Source of the DNA: Gammaproteobacteria bacterium
GTDB taxonomy: Bacteria > Pseudomonadota > Gammaproteobacteria > Thiohalomonadales > Thiohalomonadaceae
DNA length: 7,687 nucleotides
Assembly: GCA_026193675.1 (NCBI GenBank)
Contig: JAPHSO010000372.1
Span: 1-7,687, forward strand
Direction: 5' to 3'
The first letter of the stretch is position 1; the number at the start of each line of letters is the position of its first letter. Below, one piece after another: positions 1 to 5,707 of this stretch. A program made the translations under genes and the position numbers. Under the pieces are notes generated by a model that had not been told where the DNA came from, ran no database searches, and saw nothing but the letters and a program-made list of their open reading frames with translations.

Positions 1-401
1 CCTTGGGAGAGCATTTTGGTGGGGAGCTCTTCAAAACCTCTGAGCCCCATTCGAGCCAAGGCACTCCATGCCTCCTCGTCATCCAGCGTCTCACCATTGA
101 GGGCTGAGGAGATACTCAGATTTTCTATCGCGGTGAGATCTTCCTTAATGCCTCCCTTGTGTCCGATATAGAGAAGGTCTGTTGTGAACTCCTCTCTAAG
201 CTCATAGATATTGTTGTCGTTCCAGAGCACTTCACCCTCGGTGGGAGGAAATAGCCCGCAGAGCATACGCAGCAGGGTGGTTTTACCGGCACCGTTCTCA
301 CCATGTAGGTGTAGTAGTTCACCCCTGTTAAGCTCAAGGGAGATGCCGGAAAAGAGGCGACGATCACCGCGCTCAGCGGCTAGATTAGCAAGCTTCAGCA
401 T
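1..401 (-). CDS. ccmA: Cytochrome c maturation haem-exporter ATPase CcmA (3' end outside window)
   Basis: This is the first 133 residues of an ABC ATPase that, in the CcmAB(CD) complex on the inner face of the cytoplasmic membrane, drives release of holo-CcmE for c-type cytochrome maturation. The Walker A loop GENGAGKTT is at residues 34-42. The CcmA-typical stretch LLYIGHKGGIK at 76-86 has His where most ABC proteins have the Q-loop glutamine, as I recall for E. coli CcmA (IGHQPGIK). LTAIENL follows at 89-95. The reading frame runs off the window inside the signature motif, at LSQG, so Walker B and the rest are missing. The start is the ATG at 401-399; no clear Shine-Dalgarno sequence precedes it, but homology begins at once (MLKLANLAAERGDRRLFSG). 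ccmB and the other ccm genes would be expected beyond the left edge. Identification is firm; the expected neighbours are inference. Confidence 0.92.
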   Translation of the reverse strand, partial: MLKLANLAAERGDRRLFSGISLELNRGELLHLHGENGAGKTTLLRMLCGLFPPTEGEVLWNDNNIYELREEFTTDLLYIGHKGGIKEDLTAIENLSISSALNGETLDDEEAWSALARMGLRGFEELPTKMLSQ

Positions 402-453
402 TTATGAATTGATGCGAGTAAGTATGAAATTATCACTGTAATTTATATTAAAT

Positions 454-481
454 ACATTAAGTTACATTACATACTTAATGT
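454..481. promoter_or_regulatory. Perfect 9-bp inverted repeat, possible operator of ccmA
   Basis: ACATTAAGT at 454-462 and its exact reverse complement ACTTAATGT at 473-481 are separated by 10 bases. The centre is 66 bases upstream of the ccmA start. The 19-base distance between half-site centres is near two helical turns, which fits a dimeric DNA-binding protein. The arms are AT-rich, so chance is not excluded, and the regulator is unknown. Confidence 0.4.
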
Positions 482-494
482 TGATTATTGTTAA
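481..494 (-). promoter_or_regulatory. FNR/CRP-family-like site upstream of ccmA
   Basis: Read on the minus strand this is TTAAC-AATA-ATCAA. It matches the FNR consensus TTGAT-N4-ATCAA in 8 of 10 defined positions, with one perfect half-site. It lies about 80-93 bases upstream of the ccmA start and touches the adjacent inverted repeat at base 481. Anaerobic control of ccm genes by FNR-type regulators is known in E. coli; its use here is inference from a weak match. Confidence 0.25.
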
Positions 495-650
495 GAGTGA
501 GAGGTTATTCTATCTAAAAGTGCGTTATCGTAACTTCGAAACTGTCCTGCCAAATAGCGGTTGACCTTCAATCAATCTGTACACTTAATATAATGCACTA
601 AACAGTACGACCATTCATCATAAAAATGGTTCATATCCAGGATTAGTTTA

Positions 651-677
651 GAGGTGAGTCTCTGACAGGAGACCCTC
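651..677 (-). terminator. Bulged hairpin downstream of the two-helix protein gene
   Basis: GAGG (651-654) pairs with CCTC (674-677) and GTCTC (658-662) pairs with GAGAC (669-673), leaving a 3-base bulge and a 6-base loop. It begins 39 bases past the stop of the minus-strand gene ending at 717. There is no T-run after it on the minus strand, so it is at best a weak terminator or an mRNA 3'-end structure. Confidence 0.25.
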
Positions 678-716
678 AGAAACTTGGAGGTAATTAGGGG
701 TTAAGAGTCTAGTAGC

Positions 717-1475
717 TTAACTTGAGGAAGAGCTGAACGCCTCATGGCTGAAAATGTCTGTTTTGGCCTGTTCATAGCTCTCAAGGGGGATCATTCCAGC
801 ACCATGAAGTGCCCGTAACTCCTTTATCTCCTGAGATAACAGCTCTTTAGTGGCGAGAGAGCCATGTTGTTGTGCCAGATCGATATATCGGCTTAACGAG
901 TCTACAAACTGGGAGAACTCTTTCTGGTTGGGGCTGTTGTGGAGCATTTTGATAATGGGGATCCGTCCATATCGGGTGAACAGCTCAACCCGGCTCTCAG
1001 TTTTTAGCAATGTGGTGAGTAGAAAAATGGCGCTAATGGATATTGAGAGGGTGGTGATGATCGATGATGTGGTTGAACTAAATTCCATTTCACCAAACCA
1101 GCTCAAATAGATCATCAAACAGGTCACTAAGCTACTGATTACGGTGGTAATTAGCCAGTCAAAGGCGACAGTGCTGCTCTGTTCAGGCTTTTTGTCCAAC
1201 AGCTCAAGTTTGATGTGAAATGACCTGGGTTGGTGGTGTTTCCTCTTCTCAATAACATGCAGGTGACTACCGTTAAAGATGGTGAATTGGCGCATCACCC
1301 CCTTCAGCCTGTTCTCCTGGATCAGCTGACGATTGATCTGCTGCATCACCAACTGATCTTCAAAAGGGTTGTTTTCCCCAGTAGGATTGAGATTGATCGG
1401 CATCTTGATAGCTGGACGCTCCGGTTCAGTGACGGTAATGGATGAATTTTCCAGACTCATTTGATGACTATTCAT
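717..1475 (-). CDS. Unrecognised two-helix membrane protein with SHOCT-like C-terminus
   Basis: I do not recognise this 252-residue protein as a named family. Residues 1-60 are polar and predicted cytoplasmic. Residues 63-98 look like beta strands. Two hydrophobic segments lie at about 106-127 (DWLITTVISSLVTCLMIYLS) and 138-157, separated by a short loop containing EMEFSSTTSS; this suggests a hairpin in the inner membrane with both ends in the cytoplasm. After a basic and aromatic patch (ELFTRYGRIPIIKML, 164-178), the end at about 214-243 (SQEIKELRALHGAGMIPLES, then a helix) resembles the short SHOCT domain, with its leucine-rich helix, a Gly-containing turn and a second helix. The chain closes with five serines. 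The ATG at 1475 is preceded by GGGA six bases upstream. There is no signal peptide. It stands alone, divergent from purT, and shows coding character over its full length. Function unknown. Confidence 0.75.
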   Translation of the reverse strand: MNSHQMSLENSSITVTEPERPAIKMPINLNPTGENNPFEDQLVMQQINRQLIQENRLKGVMRQFTIFNGSHLHVIEKRKHHQPRSFHIKLELLDKKPEQSSTVAFDWLITTVISSLVTCLMIYLSWFGEMEFSSTTSSIITTLSISISAIFLLTTLLKTESRVELFTRYGRIPIIKMLHNSPNQKEFSQFVDSLSRYIDLAQQHGSLATKELLSQEIKELRALHGAGMIPLESYEQAKTDIFSHEAFSSSSS

Positions 1476-1512
1476 ATAAAATCCCGCATAGCGCTTTAAG
1501 AACCATGCCGAA

Positions 1513-1518
1513 ATTATA
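1513..1518 (-). promoter_or_regulatory. Candidate -10 element for the two-helix protein gene
   Basis: The minus strand reads TATAAT exactly, 38 bases upstream of the ATG at 1475, which would give a 5' leader of about 30 bases. The -35 position at a spacing of 16-18 bases is poor (around CAGTAA), so an activator or an extended contact would be needed. Confidence 0.3.
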
Positions 1519-1609
1519 TTGGTGAGGCTCAGAACTTACTGAGGGATGAGTCACAAATCCCCCAAATGGCCAGCCAACAATATTGAACAGACAGCAGAGT
1601 AACCGACAA

Positions 1610-2806
1610 ATGACAACAACCGACACCGCTTCACTGGGAACCCCTCTATCCAAAACTGCCACCAGAGTGCTTTTATGTGGTGGCGGAGAGCTGGGAAAGG
1701 AGGTGGTGATTGAGCTACAGCGGCTGGGTGTTGAGGTGATTGTGGTCGACCGATATGAGAATGCACCAGCGATGCAGGTGGCCCACCGCAGCCACACCAT
1801 TTCGATGCAGGATGGCCAGAAGTTACGTGAGGTGATTGAGCTGGAAAAACCGGACTACATCGTGCCGGAGATTGAGGCGATTGCCACCGATACCCTGGTT
1901 GAGCTTGAGAATGAGGGATTTACCGTCATTCCCACCGCCAAGGCGGCCAAACTGACCATGAATCGAGAGGGGATTCGCCGTTTGGCGGCTGAGGAGCTGG
2001 GGATCAAGACCTCACTCTACTGCTTTGCCGAAACCCGCGATGAGTTCGATGCCGCCATTTCAGAGATCGGTATCCCCTGTGTGGTCAAACCGATCATGAG
2101 TTCGTCGGGTAAGGGGCAGAGCACCATTCAGAGTGAACGAGATATTGAGCATGCCTGGAGTTATGCCCAGGAGGGGGGGCGTACTGGAGCGGGTAGTGTC
2201 ATCGTAGAGGGCTTTGTCGATTTTGATTACGAAATTACCCAACTCACCGTTCGTCATGCCAATGGCACCGATTTTTGTGAGCCGATCGGCCATCTGCAGG
2301 TCAATGGAGATTATCGTCAATCGTGGCAACCTCAGCCGATGAGCACTAAAGCGCTGGAATCGGCGCGAGAGATTGCCAGAAAGGTGACCGATGCCCTCGG
2401 CGGTCGAGGAATCTTCGGGGTAGAGCTGTTTATTAAAGGTGATGAGGTGATCTTCAGTGAGGTATCTCCTCGTCCTCACGATACCGGCATGGTGACGATG
2501 ATCTCACAGGACCTTTCACAATTTGCACTACATGCCAGAGCGATATTGGGACTGCCGATTCCCAATATCCAGCAGCATGGTCCATCGGCATCGAGCGTGA
2601 TTCTGGTGGAGGGTGAGTCTCAACAGGTTAGCTTTGGAAATCTCGCTGCAGCTATCGCTGAGCCCAATACTCAACTCCGCCTGTTTGGGAAACCGGAAGT
2701 AAAAGGTGAACGCAGAATGGGTGTGGTGCTGGCGCGAGGTGACTCTATCGATGAGGCGGTATCCAAGGCCAAACGTGGTTCTGAAGCGGTCGCAGTTACA
2801 CTTTAG
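1610..2806 (+). CDS. purT: Formate-dependent phosphoribosylglycinamide formyltransferase PurT
   Basis: PurT is a cytoplasmic ATP-grasp enzyme that makes formyl-GAR from GAR, formate and ATP, through formyl phosphate. It is the folate-independent version of the third step of purine synthesis. The 398-residue chain is near the E. coli length of 392 and collinear with it as I recall. It has the nucleotide-like N-terminal fold with CGGGELGKE at 23-31, DRYENAPAMQVAHRSH at 47-62 and VPEIEAIA at 85-92. The ATP-grasp domain has SSSGKGQ at 164-170, the ATP-contacting EGFVDFDYE at 200-208, GVELF at 270-274 and the metal/ATP-binding EVSPRPHDTGMV at 284-295. RLFGKPEV in the C-terminal domain is also typical. 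The frame is open from a TTG at 1583, but the ATG at 1610 gives MTTTDTASLGTPLSKTATRV, which aligns with the family start. The upstream ribosome site is weak (AGCAGAG). It is divergent from the gene at 717-1475. Confidence 0.97.
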   Translation: MTTTDTASLGTPLSKTATRVLLCGGGELGKEVVIELQRLGVEVIVVDRYENAPAMQVAHRSHTISMQDGQKLREVIELEKPDYIVPEIEAIATDTLVELENEGFTVIPTAKAAKLTMNREGIRRLAAEELGIKTSLYCFAETRDEFDAAISEIGIPCVVKPIMSSSGKGQSTIQSERDIEHAWSYAQEGGRTGAGSVIVEGFVDFDYEITQLTVRHANGTDFCEPIGHLQVNGDYRQSWQPQPMSTKALESAREIARKVTDALGGRGIFGVELFIKGDEVIFSEVSPRPHDTGMVTMISQDLSQFALHARAILGLPIPNIQQHGPSASSVILVEGESQQVSFGNLAAAIAEPNTQLRLFGKPEVKGERRMGVVLARGDSIDEAVSKAKRGSEAVAVTL

Positions 2807-2844
2807 CTGTTCAATATGACGCTGTGAGAGCCACTTCCATGGTC

Positions 2845-2850
2845 TATACT
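2845..2850 (+). promoter_or_regulatory. Candidate -10 element immediately before the SRAP gene
   Basis: TATACT (5 of 6 match to TATAAT) ends 8 bases before the ATG at 2858. Transcription would start almost exactly at the ATG, giving a leaderless message. This would fit the absence of any Shine-Dalgarno sequence before this start. No good -35 is seen; read-through from purT is the alternative. Confidence 0.25.
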
Positions 2851-2857
2851 CAGCGAT

Positions 2858-3538
2858 ATGTGTGGCAGATTTACCCAGTTTTCAGATGTCGATGTGCTGA
2901 TCACCCAGTTTGGGTTGGCTCAGCCGCCACACGACCTGTCACCACGCTACAACATCGCTCCAACTCAGAATATCGCCATTGTTCGTGAGATAGCAGGACT
3001 TGGGCGACATCTCGACTATGTACACTGGGGGCTGATTCCCTCCTGGTCAAAAGATAGCAAAATAAGCTCTCACCTGATTAACGCCCGGGCAGAGACACTG
3101 GCAGAGAAGCCGGCCTTTCGCAGTGCCTATCGACATAAACGCTGTCTGATCCCGACGGACGGTTTCTATGAGTGGGCTGTGAGCGACAGAGGGAAGCAGC
3201 CCTGGTGGATCGCAATGGCCGATCAGAGTCCGTTTGCATTTGCTGGTCTTTGGGAACATTGGGAATCACCTGAGGATGGGCGACTGGTCGAATCCTGTAC
3301 CATCATCACCACCGAATCAAACCGACAAATTAAACCGCTGCATGAGCGGATGCCGTTAATCATCTCGCCGGATCACTATGCTGTGTGGCTCGATCCTGCG
3401 ATAGATCAGCCGCAGCAGCTTAATTCAATGTTGGCACCCTATATAGGAGAGCTTCATCTTCATCCCGTATCACGGGACGTCAATAGTCCGCTCAAGGATA
3501 ATCACCATCTGATTGAGGCGGTGGAGCTGGATGGGTAG
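2858..3538 (+). CDS. yedK: SRAP/YedK-type DNA-protein crosslink protein (HMCES family)
   Basis: SRAP proteins shield abasic sites in single-stranded DNA by forming a stable thiazolidine crosslink through the amino group and thiol of the N-terminal cysteine. The 226-residue chain carries the whole family pattern. It has MCGRFT at 1-6, with Cys2 exposed as the nucleophile after Met removal, and YNIAPTQ at 31-37. HWGLIPSW follows at 56-63, then the active-site Asn75 and DNA-contact Arg77 in INARAET. Glu105 is in GFYEW and His162 is in LHERMP. The length fits E. coli YedK. The gene starts 51 bases after purT with no visible ribosome site, and its last 8 bases overlap thpR. The family name 'SOS response-associated peptidase' comes from gene context in other bacteria; I find no LexA box here. 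All catalytic residues are intact, so it should be active. Confidence 0.96.
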   Translation: MCGRFTQFSDVDVLITQFGLAQPPHDLSPRYNIAPTQNIAIVREIAGLGRHLDYVHWGLIPSWSKDSKISSHLINARAETLAEKPAFRSAYRHKRCLIPTDGFYEWAVSDRGKQPWWIAMADQSPFAFAGLWEHWESPEDGRLVESCTIITTESNRQIKPLHERMPLIISPDHYAVWLDPAIDQPQQLNSMLAPYIGELHLHPVSRDVNSPLKDNHHLIEAVELDG

Positions 3539-4094
3539 TCTCAAACCGGGAACTGACCGGGCCAAAAAGCGACGTCTCTTTTTCGCACTCTGGCCTGACC
3601 ATCATGTTCGCCAACAGATTGATACTCTCAATCGACAGTTACCATCTCCTGAGCAGGGTGGCCGGTTGATGAATAGCGCCAATCTTCATCTCACCCTTTA
3701 CTACATCGGTTCGGTGAATAAGAGAGAGGTCATCTGTTTAACGCGGGCAGCTGAAAGGGTGGCCGGTAGAGGATTTAAGCTTGCACTGAATCGGCTCGGC
3801 TATTTCAAACGACCAAAGGTGCTTTGGCTCGGTTGTGATGAGATTCCGGATCAGTATGGCGAACTATTAAATCTTCTGTCTGAAGAGATAGCCCAGTGTG
3901 GATTCAGGATAGAGGTGGAGGGTAAACGGCCCCATGTGACCTTGCGGCGCAAGGTATCCAAACCAGAAACGGATACAGGTATCGAAACAATCGAATGGCA
4001 GGTTGAGCAGTTTGTATTGGTGGAGTCGGTATCGGTAGAGGGAGGTGTCCAATATCAGGTGGTTGAGAGTTATCCCCTTAACGGTGTAGATTAG
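3531..4094 (+). CDS. thpR: RNA 2',3'-cyclic phosphodiesterase ThpR (LigT, 2H family)
   Basis: ThpR/LigT is a cytoplasmic 2H-superfamily enzyme that opens RNA 2',3'-cyclic phosphates to 2'-phosphates and can reversibly make 2'-5' RNA links in vitro. The 187-residue chain opens with RRLFFALWPD at 14-23, the usual family start. It carries both catalytic HxTx motifs, HLTL at 53-56 in NLHLTLYYIG and HVTL at 135-138 in KRPHVTLRRK. KVLWLGCDE sits between them, where the family has its 'LWLG' strand. The frame is open from a TTG at 3513, but the ATG at 3531 is preceded by GGAG (3523-3526) four bases upstream and is preferred. It overlaps the SRAP stop by 8 bases, so translation is probably coupled. 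The natural substrate in bacteria is not settled. Identification is strong. Confidence 0.95.
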   Translation: MGSLKPGTDRAKKRRLFFALWPDHHVRQQIDTLNRQLPSPEQGGRLMNSANLHLTLYYIGSVNKREVICLTRAAERVAGRGFKLALNRLGYFKRPKVLWLGCDEIPDQYGELLNLLSEEIAQCGFRIEVEGKRPHVTLRRKVSKPETDTGIETIEWQVEQFVLVESVSVEGGVQYQVVESYPLNGVD

Positions 4095-4142
4095 CCTACA
4101 TTCAATTAATCGATGACCTATTGCTAAGGGCAAAAACAAAAC

Positions 4143-4433
4143 ATGCTAGATAGATTCCGTTCACTCAGCCTTATCGAAGGTGGTTCACTGCTTATTTTAC
4201 TCTTCATCGCAATGCCCCTTAAATACTATCTCGACGTCAAAATGGTCGTCCCCATCATTGGCACCATTCACGGCCTGCTATTTCTGAGCTATATGGTGAT
4301 GTCTCTGATTGTTAGCCATCAACGTCACTGGTCTATATTAAAGTGGTTGATGGTCTTTTTTGCCGGTGTTTTCCCCTTTGCCTGTTTCCTGTTGGATAGG
4401 ATGTTGAAAAGAGAGTCTGCAACTGCAGTATAA
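4143..4433 (+). CDS. Small DUF3817-type inner membrane protein
   Basis: This 96-residue protein has three hydrophobic segments at about 10-28, 35-57 and 64-85. It shows the DUF3817 pattern: an N-terminal RxxSLIEGGSLLILL (5-20), AMPLKYYLD (23-31), and IIGTIHGLLFLSYM (38-51) with the conserved His43-Gly44. A short basic tail (RMLKR) should lie in the cytoplasm. There is no signal peptide apart from the first membrane helix. Family function is unknown to me; members are usually annotated only as membrane proteins, so no role is proposed. The ATG at 4143 follows thpR by 48 bases. The nearest purine-rich stretch (AAGGG, 4126-4130) is 12 bases away, longer than ideal. It is probably the last gene of the plus-strand run, although no terminator is visible after it. 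Confidence 0.9.
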   Translation: MLDRFRSLSLIEGGSLLILLFIAMPLKYYLDVKMVVPIIGTIHGLLFLSYMVMSLIVSHQRHWSILKWLMVFFAGVFPFACFLLDRMLKRESATAV

Positions 4434-4439
4434 ATGGTG

Positions 4440-4452
4440 CTTACACTGTAAG
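4440..4452. repeat. Short palindrome at the left edge of the receiver remnant
   Basis: CTTACA and TGTAAG flank a single C, forming a 13-base near-perfect palindrome 7 bases after the DUF3817 stop. The homology of the response-regulator remnant begins at its last base. It has no T-run and is too tight for an RNA hairpin, so it is not a terminator. Confidence 0.3.
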
Positions 4453-4609
4453 TCCTGAAGATTCAAAAGGTGGATATTCAAGTCATTATGTTAACGGCCC
4501 TTGAGGAGTCAGCGGATCTGTTCAATACGGTGAAGCGGGGGGCTTGGATTACCGCACTAAACCGATAGATCCGGATGATCTGTTGGCCACCATTCAACGG
4601 TTTATATAA
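4452..4609 (+). pseudogene. Frameshifted 3' remnant of a response-regulator receiver domain
   Basis: Bases 4452-4547 translate as VLKIQKVDIQVIMLTALEES followed by ADLFNTVKRGAW. This is the alpha3-beta4-alpha4 part of a receiver (REC) domain with the conserved Thr of MLTA. The following homology, DYRTKPIDPDDLLATIQRFI and a TAA stop at 4607-4609, is in another frame starting at 4547. Together they read ...KRGAWDYRTKPIDPDDLL..., with the invariant Lys-Pro of beta5. One G missing from what should be TGGGAT at 4545-4549 explains the shift. The phosphoacceptor Asp, the acidic pocket and about the first half of the domain are absent; an in-frame TAA at 4449-4451 precedes the match. The remnant is only about 52 residues, with no start codon or ribosome site. 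It is a decayed gene end, either a stand-alone receiver or the tail of a hybrid kinase. No intact relative is in the window. Confidence 0.78.
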
Positions 4610-4620
4610 ATAGTATCCTG

Positions 4621-5688
4621 CTACACCCCAACTTCAAAAATGGGCAAAGTAACCTCATCCAGCGCAACTGATATATTGTCTCCAATAACATAGTCTCTAT
4701 GGCTTCCGCAGAGGGCTAGAAGTTTTTGCCCACTTTGCAGTTTCAGGGTATAGAGATATTCAGCACCCCGAAATGCTCTATCGATAATCTCCGCATAAAT
4801 ATCTGTATCTCGATTTTCACCGAGCAGGATGTCGTCTGGTCTAACCAGAACCTCAACCTGCTCTCCATCAACTGTTGAAGAGATTGAGGTGGCTGCGCTG
4901 CCTATCTCGGTAGTCACCCGGTGTTGTTGATTTAGCTTCCCCGGTAATAAAATCCCCTCACCGATAAAGTCGGCAACAAAGCGAGTTTTTGGGGCATGAT
5001 AGAGGTTGTAGGCGCTATCCCATTGCTCAATTCGACCCTGGTTAATCACACCAATCTGATCGGCCATGGCAAAGGCCTCATTTTGATCATGAGTCACTAG
5101 TAGAGCTGTGGTCTGCTCCTGCTTGAGGATCTCCCTCAGTTCTCGGGCGAGTGAAGTACGTAATTCAACATCAAGATTTGAGAAGGGTTCATCGAGCAGT
5201 AGTAATTTAGGTTTGGGGGCAAGCGCTCTCGCCAGCGCGATACGCTGTTGTTGTCCACCCGAGAGTTGATGGGGGTATGAGTTTCCACTGCCGGCCAAGC
5301 CGATCATCTCTAACAGCTCGATAACCCGCCTGTTGCGCTTGCTGCGTGACCAGCGACTTAGACCAAAGCCGATATTGTCGGCCACAGTTAAATGGGGGAA
5401 GAGGGCATGCTCTTGAAACACCATGCCGATCTCACGCTGTTCTGGAGGTACAACGAAGTTGGGTGTATTGACTCGCACACCACCAATCAACACCATTCCG
5501 CTGGATGGGATTTCAAATCCTGCAATGGCGCGTAGCAGAGTGGTTTTACCACAACCGCTGGGACCGAGGAGGGAGCCTATCTCTCCCTGTTTAAGGCTGA
5601 ATGATGCTGCTTTAACGATCAGACTGTCGCCATAACCAACATTGAGTTGGTCAATAGTGAGTTGAGCCATGCCATGTTGTGCATTCAT
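4621..5688 (-). CDS. fbpC: Ferric iron ABC importer, ATP-binding subunit FbpC
   Basis: This is the cytoplasmic ATPase of an FbpABC-type Fe(III) importer, 355 residues from the preferred start. All nucleotide-binding motifs are intact: Walker A GPSGCGKT (42-49), Q-loop Gln92 in MVFQEHALFPHLTV, signature LSGGQQQR (142-149), Walker B KLLLLDEP (161-168), D-loop SNLD (170-173) and H-loop His200. FIGEGI (241-246) opens the C-terminal part, as I recall for Neisseria FbpC, and a TOBE-like regulatory domain follows at about 275-350 (VEVLVRPDDILL). The frame extends to an ATG at 5703, 4 bases after the fbpB stop. I prefer the ATG at 5688 because GGAG (5701-5698) sits 9 bases before it, whereas the first ATG has only a distant AGG. 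It is the last gene of the operon. Iron specificity is inferred from family and neighbours. Confidence 0.92.
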   Translation of the reverse strand: MNAQHGMAQLTIDQLNVGYGDSLIVKAASFSLKQGEIGSLLGPSGCGKTTLLRAIAGFEIPSSGMVLIGGVRVNTPNFVVPPEQREIGMVFQEHALFPHLTVADNIGFGLSRWSRSKRNRRVIELLEMIGLAGSGNSYPHQLSGGQQQRIALARALAPKPKLLLLDEPFSNLDVELRTSLARELREILKQEQTTALLVTHDQNEAFAMADQIGVINQGRIEQWDSAYNLYHAPKTRFVADFIGEGILLPGKLNQQHRVTTEIGSAATSISSTVDGEQVEVLVRPDDILLGENRDTDIYAEIIDRAFRGAEYLYTLKLQSGQKLLALCGSHRDYVIGDNISVALDEVTLPIFEVGV

Positions 5689-5707
5689 ATCTATAAACTC
5701 CATGGGT

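Larger units (their letters stand above)
402..716. other. Intergenic region upstream of ccmA, no gene seen
   Basis: These 315 bases lie between the stop of the two-helix protein gene and the ccmA start, both on the minus strand. All reading frames are short and resemble nothing I know. The half nearest ccmA is strongly AT-rich and should hold its promoter, but no good -35/-10 pair stands out; TATAAA on the minus strand at 447-442 is the best -10 candidate. Structured elements are the inverted repeat at 454-481, an FNR-like site at 481-494, a hairpin at 610-630 (ACCATT/AATGGT, 9-base loop) and a bulged hairpin at 651-677. Confidence 0.6.

Noticed and set aside
561..594. TTGACC and TATAAT on the plus strand
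   Set aside because: The spacer is 22 bases, too long for a sigma-70 promoter, and no plus-strand gene follows for about 1 kb.
572..634. 20-codon minus-strand frame upstream of ccmA
   Set aside because: The ribosome site is weak, there is no membrane segment or recognisable leader-peptide pattern, and the length is within chance.
850..1110. 86-codon plus-strand frame opposite the two-helix protein gene
   Set aside because: The minus-strand frame has coherent membrane segments, a ribosome site and full-length coding character. The plus-strand frame is its shadow.
1528..1543. CTCAG/CTGAG inverted repeat between the divergent genes
   Set aside because: The arms are only 5 bp with a 6-base loop. 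It is too short to separate from chance and has no T-run.
1583..1609. TTG start extending PurT by 9 residues
   Set aside because: No ribosome site precedes it, and the ATG at 1610 matches the family's N-terminus.
2060..2479. 139-codon open frame antisense to purT
   Set aside because: It lies wholly within the ATP-grasp coding region of a clear PurT, its translation resembles no family, and such antisense frames are expected opposite well-conserved genes.
2807..2857. LexA box before the SRAP gene
   Set aside because: CTGT at 2807 and again at 2822 are direct, not inverted, and no CTGT-N8-ACAG arrangement is present.
3867..4139. 90-codon minus-strand frame opposite thpR
   Set aside because: It is a shadow of the ThpR frame, which has both HxTx motifs. 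The antisense translation is not recognisable.
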